Part shown: positions 14,717 through 25,546 of the stretch, one piece after another
How the letters are laid out: each line of letters starts with the position of its first letter
Position numbering within the stretch: position 1 is the first letter of the stretch
Assembly (NCBI RefSeq): GCF_024679095.1
Contig: NW_026111228.1
Coordinates: 186,001-250,000 of the forward strand
Reading direction: 5' to 3'
Source: Eriocheir sinensis
Taxonomy: Eukaryota > Arthropoda > Malacostraca > Decapoda > Varunidae
Length of the DNA stretch: 64,000 bases
The notes under the pieces: model-generated
What the model was told of the DNA's origin: nothing
The model's database searches: none
Seen by the model: only the letters and a program-made list of their open reading frames with translations
Position numbers and translations under genes: made by a program

Positions 14717-14956
14717 CAAATACATTCTTTTATTAGTATTTTGTTTATTTATTTTGATACTAATTTACATTATTTTATGTGTATTTTGTATACATTTTTT
14801 ATACGTATTTACTTAATTTTATGTGTATTTTGTATATATATTTTTATAGAAATCTACCTTATTTCATGTGTATACGTATATATATTTTGAAACAAATTTA
14901 CATTGTTTATATGTATTTTGCATTTCTATGTTTGTGTATTCTGTATTTATTTTTGT
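13433..14956 (-). repeat. Satellite block 12, B-polarity, J3 to J1
   Basis: Inverted partner of 58,856-60,312. It contains a TA tract at 14,629-14,711 that is absent from the partner near 59,113. It ends at J1. Confidence 0.9.
14629..14711. repeat. (TA)n microsatellite, about 83 bp
   Basis: An uninterrupted run of TA that replaces the short ATATAT core of a satellite unit. The inverted partner near 59,103-59,113 keeps a short core of the form ACATATATATAC, so the tract grew after the segments were duplicated. Confidence 0.95.
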
Positions 14957-15857
14957 TATACATAGAATAATGTAAAATCGTATCAAAATAAGTAAACAGA
15001 ATATCAATAAAATAATTTAAATTTGTATGAAAATAAAGATGCAAAATATCCATAAGATAAAGCATTTTTTTTTTAAATACATATACAAAAATACACATAG
15101 ATTAATTAAATTTGTATTAAAATTAATATACAAAATGCACACATACAATAAAGTAAATTTGTATTGAAAAAAAACGCAAAATACAAATAAAACAGTGTAA
15201 ATTTGTTTCAAAATATATATACGAATACACATAAATTAACGTAGATTTCTATACAAATATATATACAAAATACACATGAAATTATGTAAATACGTATAAA
15301 AATATATATGTAAAATACATTTTAAGTAATGTAAATTCGTGACAAAATAAATAAACAAAATATCATGGAAAGAATGTGTATTTGTATGAAAATAAATAAT
15401 AGATAATAAATTTGTATGTAATATATATGCAAGATACATGTAAATAATGTAAATATGTATAAAAAAAAATATATACAAAAAACAAATAGAATAATGTAAA
15501 ATCGTATCGAAATAAATACACCGAATATTAATAAAATAATGTAAATTTGTATGAAAATAAAGATGCAAAATTCCCATCAAAAACGCATTTCTTATAAAAA
15601 TATATATACCAAAATACTCATAAAATATTTAAATTTGTATTGAAATAAATATACAAAATGCACATACAATAAGGTAAACTTCTATTGAAAGAGAAATGCA
15701 AAAATACATATAAAACAATGTAAATTTGTTTTAAAATATATATACGAATACACATAAAATAACGTAGATTTCTATAAAAATATATATACAAAATACACAT
15801 AAAATTAAGTAAATACGAAACAAAATAAATAAACAAAATACCAATAAAAGAATGTAT
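14957..15857 (+). repeat. Satellite block 13, A-polarity, J1 to J5
   Basis: Inverted partner of 57,911-58,855, and reverse complement of 19,857-20,845. It shares AATAATAGATAATAAATTTG near 15,395 with 5,104 and 48,668. Confidence 0.9.
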
Positions 15858-16903
15858 ATCTATTTATTTTAATACAAAATCAAATATTTTATGTTTTTTC
15901 GTATATATATTATTATAAAAAATGTGTTATTTTATGGGTATTTTGCATCTTAATTTTCATACAAATTTACATTATTTTATTAATATTTTCTGTATTTATT
16001 TTGATACGATTTTACATTATTTTATTTATGTTTTGTATATATTTTTTTATACATATTTACATTATTTAATGTATTTTTTGTATATATATTTGATACATAT
16101 TTACGTTATTTTAAGTTATTTTATGTGCATTTGTTTATATATTTTGTCACAAATTTACAATATTTTATGGGTATTTTGTATATATATTTCAAAAGAAATT
16201 TACCTAGTTTTATATGTATTTTGAATATCTATTTTCATACAAACTCAAATGATTTTTATGTATTTTTGTATATATTTCAATACAAATTTTAGTTATGTTA
16301 TGTGTATTTTGTAAATCTATTTTCATTCAAATATATATTATTTTATTGTTTTTTTTTTGTATTTATATTGATACGAATTTACATTATTTTATATGTACTT
16401 TGTAAATATATTTTTATACGCATTTACATTATTTAATATTTATTTTGAATATATAATTTTATACAAATTCATGGTATTTTATGTGTATTTGTATATATAT
16501 TTTCATATAAATTTACATTATTTTATGTGTATTTTGTACATATATTTCATTACAAATTTACCTTATTTTATGTTTATTTTGTATGTGTATTTTGTACATT
16601 TATATTTATACAAATACACATTCTTTTATTGGTATTTTGTTTATTTATTTTGTTTCGAGTTTACATTATTTTATGTGTATTTTGTTTACACTTTTTTATA
16701 CGTATTTACTTAATTTTATGTGTATTTTGTATATATATTTTTATAGAAATTACGCTATTTTATGTGTATTCGTATATATATTTTGAAACAAATTTACATT
16801 GTTTTATATGTATTTTTGCATACCTCTTTCAATAGAAGTTTACCTTATTGTATATGCATTTTGTATATTTATATCAATACAAATTTAAATATTTTATGTG
16901 TAT
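15858..16903 (-). repeat. Satellite block 14, B-polarity, J5 to J6
   Basis: Starts at J5, where ...AAAAGAATGTATATC is followed by TATTTATTTTAATAC, and ends at J6, TTATGTGTATACATGTACAA. It is the inverted partner of 56,871-57,910. Confidence 0.9.
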
Positions 16904-17617
16904 ACATGTACAAAAAATACATAAAATAATGTAGATTTGTATGAAATGAAAACAAATACATTTTATATAAAATATATATACAAAATACACATAGAATAAT
17001 GTAAAATCCTATTAAAATAAATACAGAATATCAATAAAATAATGTAAATTTGTATAAAAATAAAGATGCAAAATACCCATAAAATAAAGCATATTTTTAT
17101 AAAAATACATATACAAAAATACACATAGATTAATCAAATTTGTATTAAAATTAATATACAAAATGCACATACAATAAGGTAAATTTGTATTGAAAAAATA
17201 TGCAAAATACACATAAAACAATGTAAATTTGTTTCAAAATATATATACGAATACACATAAAATAACGCAGATCTCTACAGAAATATATATACAAAATACA
17301 CTTGAAATAATGTAAATACATATAAAAATATACATATATACAAAATACACATTAAATAATGTTAATTCGTGTCAAAATAAATAAACAAAATATCATGAAA
17401 AGAATGTGTATTTGTATGAAAATAGATATACAAAATACACATAAAATAACCTAAATTTGTATAAAACTATAAACAAAAATACACAAAAATAATTTAAACT
17501 TGTAAGAAAATAAATATAAAAAAAACATTTAAAATTAAGTAAATTTGTATTGAAATACTTATACAAAATACACATAAAATAATGTAAATTTGAATGAAAA
17601 TATATAAACATATAGAC
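16904..17617 (+). repeat. Satellite block 15, A-polarity, left of the MITE
   Basis: Runs from J6 to the TTAA target of the MITE. It is the inverted partner of about 56,155-56,870. The sequence just before the insertion, CATATAGAC, is the same as in uninterrupted copies at 4,386, 6,498 and 52,837. Confidence 0.92.
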
Positions 17618-17621
17618 TTAA
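17618..17621. other. Target-site duplication TTAA, left
   Basis: The four bases directly outside the left terminal inverted repeat. They match the TTAA at 18,209-18,212, the target preference of piggyBac-superfamily transposases. Confidence 0.95.
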
Positions 17622-17637
17622 CCCTAGAACGCTAACC
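17622..17637 (+). repeat. MITE left terminal inverted repeat, 16 bp
   Basis: CCCTAGAACGCTAACC, immediately after TTAA. It differs from the right repeat only at position 10 (G against A). Confidence 0.95.
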
Positions 17638-17660
17638 ATGGGTATGAGGTATCCATGCGA

Positions 17661-17670
17661 ATGACGTCAT
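17661..17670. other. 10-bp palindrome ATGACGTCAT in the MITE
   Basis: A perfect palindrome containing TGACGTCA, the core recognised by CREB/ATF-type bZIP proteins in animals. It is a short match in an element with no visible gene, so a regulatory role is only a possibility. Confidence 0.35.
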
Positions 17671-17695
17671 TGCCATTGTGTATGGTTCCGGTGCT

Positions 17696-17717
17696 CTGAG
17701 GGTACCCACCTCCTCAG
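17696..17717. other. Short hairpin in the MITE
   Basis: CTGAGG at 17,696-17,701 and CCTCAG at 17,712-17,717 can pair across a 10-base loop that contains GGTACC-like sequence. No T run follows, so it is not a terminator. Confidence 0.4.
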
Positions 17718-18192
17718 TAGCTTCATGTGCCCGCTTGACAGTGTAGGGGAAGGTCACGTTGTCTCGCTCTCTCTGCTCACCTTTGTTGTAGGCCTACATT
17801 CGGGTGCGGCATACCCATGGTTGGTGATACAGGGTGTTGTACATGTCCCTAGGATATTGTTTACGTACTTTTTTAGTGATCACCTGTGCAGTGGATCACA
17901 GGACCTGGGAGGCCATACAAGAAGTTTGGAAGCCATCGGATGATAATTTTTTTATGAAATTTTTTTTTTGAAATTTTTGAACAGTTTTCCTATTTTTAGT
18001 AACATTTTTCAGTACCTGATTTTCATACCAAAACAATACGTTTTTCAGTTCTTCTTAATGTTAAGTCAAGATACAAAGTTTGAAGTCCCTTCATGTAACT
18101 TTATTCCATTAAAACTTTACATTTAATTTTTTTTTTTTTTTCAAAATCGGGTATGATGTACCCATGGTTAGTAGTGGTGTGACTTTTTCTAA

Positions 18193-18208
18193 GGTTAGTG
18201 TTCTAGGG
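18193..18208 (-). repeat. MITE right terminal inverted repeat, 16 bp
   Basis: GGTTAGTGTTCTAGGG, the complement of CCCTAGAACACTAACC, followed directly by TTAA. It matches 15 of 16 bases of the left repeat. Confidence 0.95.
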
Positions 18209-18212
18209 TTAA
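18209..18212. other. Target-site duplication TTAA, right
   Basis: TTAA directly outside the right terminal repeat. The satellite resumes as AATAACGTAAATTTGTATC, as in the uninterrupted copies. Confidence 0.95.
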
Positions 18213-18857
18213 AATAACGTAAATTTGTATCAAATATATATATACAAAATACACATTAAATAATGTAAATATGTATAAAAAAATATATACACAACAAAAA
18301 AAAAATAATGTAGAATCGTATCAAAATAAATACAGAAAATATTAATAAAATAATGTAAATTTGTATGAAAATTAAGATGCAAAATACCCATAAAATAACG
18401 CATTTTTTATAAAAATATATATACGAAAAAAACATAAAATATTTGATTTTGTGTTAAAATAAATAGATATACAAAATACACATAAAATAAGCTAAATTAA
18501 ATGAAAAATATATACAAAATACACATAGAATAATGTAAAATCGTATCAAAATAAATACACAGAATATCAATAAAATAATGTAATTTTACATGAAAATAAA
18601 GATGCAAAATACCCATAAAATAAAGCATATTTATTTAAAAACACATATACAAAAATACACATAGAATATTTAAATTTGTATTAAAATTAATATACAAAAT
18701 GCACGTACAATAAGGTAAATTTGTATTGAAAAAATATATAAAATGCACATTAAAGCGTAAATTTGTTTAAAAATCTATATACGAATACACATAAAATAAC
18801 GTAGATTTCTATAAAAATATATATACAAAATACACATGAACTTATGTAAATAAGTAT

Positions 18858-18906
<49 letters not shown>

Positions 18907-18966
18907 TATATAGATATATATATATAAATAGATAGATATATAGATAGATAGATAGATAAAGAAAGA

Positions 18967-19009
<43 letters not shown>

Positions 19010-19856
19010 AAAAAAATAAAAAATTTAAATTATCGACAAAAAAAAAAAACAAAATATCAATAAAAGAATGTGTATTTGTATGAAAATAGATATACAAAAT
19101 TCTCATAAAATAACATAAGTTTGTATAAAACTATATACAAAAATACACAAAGATTATTTAAATTTGCATGAAAATAAATATACAAAATACACATAAAATT
19201 AGGTAAATTTGTATTGAAATACATATACAAAATAAACATAAAATAATGGATATTTTAATGAAAATATATAAACATATACACTTAAAATAACGTAAATTTG
19301 TATCAAATATATATACAAAATACTAATTAAATAATGTATATATGTATAAAAAAATATATACAAAACACAAATAGAATAATGTAAAATCGTATCAAAATAA
19401 ATACACAGAATATTAATTAAATAATGTAAATTTGTATGAAAATAAAGATGCAAAATAGCCATAAAATAACGCATTTTTTATAAAAATATATATACCAAAA
19501 TACACATAAAATATTAAAATTTGTATTAAAATAGATATAAAAAATGCACATACTGTAAGGTAAATTTGTATTGAAATAGATATGCAAAATACATATCAAA
19601 CAATGTAAATTTGTTTCAAAATATATATAAGAATACACATAAAATAGCGTTGATTTCTATAAAAATATATACAAAATACACATAAAATGAAGTAAATACG
19701 TATAAAAAAATGAATACAAAATACATATAAAAATCGTATCAAAATAAATAAACAAAATACCAGTAAAAGAATGTGTATTTGTATAAATATAAATATACAA
19801 AATACACATAAAATATCGTAAATTTGTATAAAACTATATACAAAAATACACAGAAC
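18213..19856 (+). repeat. Satellite block 15 continued, A-polarity, right of the MITE
   Basis: Continues the interrupted block. It is the inverted partner of 54,748-56,150 as far as about 19,770. Shared scars are AAATTAAATGAAAAATATAT near 18,494, which pairs with 55,870, and a deletion joining CATATAAAAATCGTATC near 19,722, which pairs with 54,785. A compound microsatellite interrupts it. Confidence 0.9.
18858..19050. repeat. Compound microsatellite: A run, (TA)n, (GATA)n, (TA)n, A run
   Basis: In order: an A run to 18,872, TA repeats to about 18,902, an irregular GATA/TATA segment to about 18,960 with GATAGATAGATAGATA near 18,942-18,957, GAAAGAAAAA, a second TA run to about 19,004, and interrupted A runs to 19,050. 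The inverted partner near 55,470-55,520 has ordinary satellite here, so the expansion is specific to this copy. Confidence 0.93.
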
Positions 19857-20455
19857 AAATACACATTCTTTTATTGGTATTTTGTTTATTTATTTTGTTT
19901 CGAATTTATATTATTTTATGTGTATTTTGTTTACATTTTTTTATACGTATTTACCTAATTTTATGTGGATTTTGTATATATATTTTTATAGAAATCTACG
20001 TTATTTTATGTGTATTCGTAAAAATATTTTGAAACAAATTTACAATTTTTTATATGTATTTTTGCATATCTCTTTCAACAGAAGTTTACCTTATTGTATG
20101 TGCATTTTGTATATTTATTTCAATACAAATTTAAATATTTTATGTGTATTTTGGTATATATATTTTTATAAGGAATGCGCTATTTGATTGGAATTGTGCA
20201 TCTTTATTTTCATACAAATTTAAATTATTTTATTAATATTCGGTGTATTTATTTTGATACGATTTTACATTATTCTATTTGTTTTTTGTATATATATTTT
20301 TTATACATATTTACATTATTTAATATGTATATTGCATATATATTACATACAAATTTATTATCTATTATTTATTTTTATACAAACACACATTCTTTTCATT
20401 TATTTATTTTGTCACGAATATTTTTATACGTATTTACGTAATTTCATGTGTATTT

Positions 20456-20545
<90 letters not shown>

Positions 20546-20845
20546 TCTATATAAATATAGGTTATTTTATTTTTATTGTTATATATATTTTTAAACAAAT
20601 TTACAGTGTTTTTATTTGTATTTTATTTTTTTTAATTTCAAATTTACCTTTTTGTATGTGTGCATTTTGTATATTAATTTTAATACAAATTTAATTATTC
20701 TATGTGTATTTTTGTATATGTATTTTTCAAAAAAAAAAATGTTTTATCTTATGGGTATTTTGCATCTTTATTTTCATACAAATTTAAATTATTTTATTGA
20801 TATTCTGTGTACCTATTTTGATACGATTTTACATTATTCTATGAA
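19857..20845 (-). repeat. Satellite block 16, B-polarity, ends at J1
   Basis: Direct copy of 57,911-58,855 and inverted copy of 14,957-15,857. Its left border, ...ACACAGAACAAATACACATTC near 19,857, is not one of the seven recurrent borders. A TA tract lies at 20,458-20,542. Confidence 0.88.
20458..20542. repeat. (TA)n microsatellite, about 85 bp
   Basis: Uninterrupted TA run in the core of a unit. The direct copy near 58,546 has only ATATATATTTC at the same place. Confidence 0.95.
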
Positions 20846-22497
20846 TAACAAAAATAAATACAGAATACACAAAAATATATATGCAAAATACATATAAACA
20901 ATGTAAATTTGTTTCAAAATATATATACGAATACACATGAAATAAGGTAGATTTCTATAAAAATATATATACAAAATACACATAAAATTAAGTAAATACG
21001 TATAAAAAATGTCTACAAAATACACATAAAATAATGTAAATTAGTATCAAAATAAATAAACAAAATACCAATAAAAGAATGTGTATTTGTATAAATATAT
21101 ATATACAAAATACACATTAAATAATATAAATTTGTTTAAAACAAATTTATACACACATGAAATGATGTAAATACGTATAAAAATATATATACAAAATACA
21201 CATTAAATAATGTAAATTCGCGACAAAATAAATAAACAAAATATCAATAAAAGAATGTGTATTTGTATGAAAATAGATATACAAAATACACATAAAATAA
21301 CCTAAATTTGTATCAAACTATATACAAAAATACACAAAAATATTTTAAATTTGTATGAAAATAAATATACAAAATACACATGAAATGATGTAAATACGTA
21401 TAAAAATATATATACAAAATACACATTAAATAATTTAAATTCGCGTCAAAATAAATAAACAAAATATCAATAAAAGAATGTGTATTTGTATGAAAATAGA
21501 TATACAAAATACACATAAAATAACCTAAATTTGTATCAAACTATATACAAAAATACACAAAAATATTTTAAATTTGTATGAAAATAAATATACAAAATAC
21601 ACATAAAATTAGGTAAATTTGTATTGAAATACATACACAAAAAACACATAAAATAATGTAAATTTGAATGAAAATACATAAACAAATACACTTAAAATAA
21701 CGTAAATTTGTATAAAAAAATATGTACAAAACACAAATAGAATAATGTAAAATCGTATCAAAATAAATACACAGAACATTAATAAAATAATGTAAATTTG
21801 TATGAAAATAAAGAAGCAAAATACCCATTAAATAACGCTTTTTTTTATTTAAAAAAATATATATAACAAAATACACATCAAAAAATTTAATTTTTATTAA
21901 AATAAATATACAAAAAACACACAATAAGGTAAATTTGTATTGAAATAGATATGCAAAATACATATAAAACAATGTAAATTTGTTTCAAAATATATATACG
22001 AATACACATAAAATAACGTACATTTCTATAAAAATATATATACAAAATACACATAAAATGAAGTAAATACGTATAAAAAAATGTATACAAAATACACATA
22101 AAATAATGAAAAATTGGTATCAAAATAAATAAACAAAATACCAATAAAGAATGTGTATTTCTATAAATATAAATATACAAAATACACATAAAATAACGTA
22201 AATTTATATAAAACTATATACAAAAATACAAAGAAGTAAAATTTAGATGAAAATATATACAAAATACACAAAATAAGCTAAATTTGAATTGAAATATATA
22301 TACAAAATACATGAAATAAAAGTAATTTGTATCAAAATATTTATACAAATACACATATAATAACGTAAATTTGTATGAAAATATAAACAAATACATTAAA
22401 TAATGTAAATACGTATAAAAATATGTACAAAATACATATAATCATGTAATTCGTATCAAAATAAATAAAATAATATAAATTTAAATAATATAAATTT
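20846..22497 (+). repeat. Satellite block 17, A-polarity, J1 to worn J3
   Basis: Direct copy of 58,856-60,312. It contains a tandem duplication at 21,156-21,601. From about 22,200 on, units lose many small pieces (for example AAATACATTAAATAATG where relatives have AAATACACATTAAATAATG). It ends at a decayed J3. Confidence 0.88.
21156..21601 (+). repeat. Tandem duplication of a five-unit segment, 223 bp
   Basis: CATGAAATGATGTAAATACG occurs at 21,156 and again at 21,379. The 223-bp segments between are near-identical and include the GCG(A/T)C variant and the CCTAAATTTGTATC variant. The related stretch at 59.16-59.39 kb has the segment once. Confidence 0.85.
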
Positions 22498-23666
22498 TTA
22501 TTTATATTTGCATATTTTTTCAATACAAATTTACCTTATTATATGCATTTTGTATATTAATTTTAATATGTGTATTTGAATATATATTTTGATACAAATT
22601 TACATTATTTATGTATTTTCTATATTTATTTCAATTCAAATTTTTCATTTTATTTATATATATTTTCATAAAAAATATATTTTATGTGTATTTTGTATAT
22701 CTATTTTCATACAAATTTAATTATTTTTATTAATATTTGTGTATTTATTTTGATACTATTTTACATTATTCTATTTGTGTTTTGTATATATTTTTTTATA
22801 CATATTTAATTTAATGTGTATTTTCTATATATATTTTCATACAAATTTACGTTATTTTATGTATTTGTATATATATTTTTCATACAAATTTACATTATTT
22901 TATGTATTTTGTATATGTATTTCAATAGAAATTTACGTTATTTTATGTGTATTTTGTATATATATTTTATACAAATTTAAATTATTTATGTGTATTTTGT
23001 ATATATTTTATACAATACAATTTTATGTATTTTGTATATCTATTTTCATACAAATACACATTCTTTTATTTGTTTATTTGTTTATTTTATTTGTATTTAC
23101 TTGCATTTTGTATATTAATTTTAATACAAATTTAATCATTCTATGTGTATTCTTGTATATGTATTTAAAAAAAAAATTATTTATTTTATGGGTATTTTGC
23201 ATCTTTATTTTCATACAAAATTACATTATTTTATTGATATTCTGTGTATTTATTTTGATACGATTTTACATAATTCTATGTATATTTTGTATATCTATTT
23301 TATACAAATGTACGTTATTTTCTGTGAATTTGTTTTCATTTCATACAAATTTACATTATTTTATGTGTAATTTGTACATGTATTTAAATACAAATTTAAC
23401 TAATTATGTGTATATTGTATATCTATTTTCATACAAATTGAAATTTATTTTTTTGTTTTTTTGTATATATTTTTATTCAAATTTCGTAATTTTATGTGTA
23501 TTTTGTATATTTATTTTCCTACAAATATACGTTCTTTTATCGGAATTTTGTTTATTTATTTTGATACAATTTTCATTTTTTTAGGTGTATTTGATATATA
23601 TTTTATACTTATTTACATAATTTTATATGTATTTTGAATATATATTTTCATGAAATTTACTCTATA
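22498..23666 (-). repeat. Satellite block 18, B-polarity, J3 to J2
   Basis: Shortened direct copy of 62,088-63,890 and inverted copy of part of 8,992-10,764. It shares TTTTAATATGTGTATTTGAA near 22,561 with 62,153 (there with an extra AT). Many small deletions occur up to about 23,100. Confidence 0.88.
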
Positions 23667-25546
23667 TGTATATACAAAAAACACAAAATAATTTAAATTT
23701 GTATGAAAATAAATATACAAAATACATAAAAGTAGGTAAATTTGTATTGAAATACATATACAAAATACATAAAATAATGTAAATTTGAATGAAATTATAT
23801 AAACAAATAGCGTTAATTTGTATAAAATATATATAAAAAATACACATTAAATAATGAAAATATGTATAAAAAAAATATATACAAAACACAAATAGTATAA
23901 TATAAAATCGTATCAAAATATATACACAGAATATTAATAAAATAATGTACATTTCTATGAAAACTAAGATGCAAAATACCTATAAAATAACGCATTTTTT
24001 ATAAAATTATATATACCAAAATACACATAAAATATTTGAATTTGTATTAAAATAAATATACAAAATGCACATACAATAAGGTAAATTTGTATTGAAATAG
24101 ATATGCAAAAACATATAAAACAATGTAAATTTGTTTCAAAATATATATACGAATACACATAAAATAACGTAGATTTCTATAAATATATATATACAAAATA
24201 CAAATAAAATTAAGTAAATACGAATCAAAAATGTATACAAAATACACATAAAATAATGTAAATTCATATAAATATAAATAAACAAAATACCAATAAGAGA
24301 ATGTGTATTTGTATAAATATAAATATACAAAATGCACATAAAATAACGTAAATTTGTATAAAACTATATACAAAATACAGAAGTAATTAAATTTGCATGA
24401 AAATAGATATACAAAATACACACAAAATAAGTTAAATTTGAATTGAAATATATATACAAAATACATAAAATAAAATAAATTCGTTTCAAAATATTTGTAA
24501 CAAATACACATATAATAACGTAAATTTGTAAAAAAAATATTTAAACAAAATACACATTAAGTAATGTAAATACGTATAAAAAAATATTTACAAAATACAC
24601 CAATAATCAAGTCATTCGTATCAAAATAAATAAACAAAAAACTAATTAAATAATGTAAATTTGTATGAGAAAACATATACAAAATACACATAAAATAACG
24701 TTTTAATTTTCTATAAAAATATATGTACAAAATGCACATAAAATTAGTTTGCATAAAAAAATATATACAAAACACACATTAGATAATGTAAATGAGTATA
24801 AAAATATGTATACAAAATACCTATGAAATAATCTAAATTCGTATCGAGTTAAATTAAGAAAATAACAATAAAATAATGTAATTTTGGATGAAAATATATA
24901 TAGAAAACACACATAAAATAACCTAAATACAAATACAAATATACACATTAAATAATTTAAAATTGAATGAAATAAATATACAAAATAAACATAAAATAAG
25001 GTAAATTTGTAATAAAATATATGTAAGAATACACATAAAATAATATAAATTTGTATGAAAATATATATACAAATACATAAAATAACATGAATTTGTATAA
25101 AATTTGTTTCAAAATATATACGAATACACACAATAAAAAAACGTAATTTTTTATGAAAATGTATATATAAAAAACACATAAAATAGTTTAAATACGTAGA
25201 AAAATATATATACAAAATACACATAAAATAATGTAAATTCGTAAAAGAATGTATATCTGTAGGAAAATATATCCAAAAAACAAAAAAAATAACTAAAATT
25301 TGTATAAAAATATATACAAAAATAATCAAAAATAATTTAAATTTGTTTGAACATACGTAGATATGCAAAATACACATAAATTTAGGCAAATTTGTATTGA
25401 AATACATATACAAAACTCACATAAAATAATGTAAATTTGTATGAAAATATAAACAAATACATTTAAAATCACGTTAATTTGGATAAAATATATATATACA
25501 AAATATACATTAAATATTTTAAATATGTATAAAAATATATTATATT
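23667..25546 (+). repeat. Satellite block 19, A-polarity, J2 to J7
   Basis: Inverted partner of 7,073-8,991 (position sums about 32,620-32,660). The unit with ACAAAACACACATTAGATAA near 24,766 marks the alignment. Confidence 0.9.

Larger units (their letters stand above)
17622..18208 (+). mobile_element. piggyBac-type non-autonomous element (MITE), 587 bp
   Basis: A complete insertion bounded by TTAA on both sides. Its ends are 16-bp inverted repeats, CCCTAGAACGCTAACC on the left and the complement of CCCTAGAACACTAACC on the right, with one mismatch. The CCCTAGAA start and the TTAA target are typical of the piggyBac superfamily. The left half is much richer in G+C than the satellite. The right half is T-rich with long T runs. 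The ends are asymmetric: AACCATGGGTA follows the left repeat directly at 17,634-17,644, but on the right its complement lies at 18,159-18,169, separated from the outer repeat. A further complementary copy is internal at 17,812-17,822. No transposase or DDD domain can be read, so mobility would need a transposase elsewhere. Orientation is arbitrary. Confidence 0.95.

Noticed and set aside
17661..17670. Functional promoter in the MITE based on the TGACGTCA palindrome
   Set aside because: A single short motif without a TATA box context that could be told from AT-rich background, and without a downstream gene.
17725..17943. A 72-codon reading frame inside the MITE as a transposase fragment
   Set aside because: I see no piggyBac DDD motif, no zinc-binding tail and no similarity I recognise. 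The frame is short and ends at T runs. It is probably chance in a GC-richer stretch.
15858..19857. A local palindrome centred on the MITE, since J1 and J5-side borders at 15 and 20 kb sum to about 35.7-35.8 kb
   Set aside because: The inner sequences do not mirror each other at that centre: 15,860-16,070 pairs best with 18,260-18,475. The coincidence of the centre with the MITE seems to be chance.
22775..23584. The longest reading frame, 269 codons on the + strand, as a possible membrane protein
   Set aside because: It shows the same 15-residue satellite pattern in a B-polarity block and reads through several unit deletions that change the frame. The hydrophobic character follows from T-rich codons.
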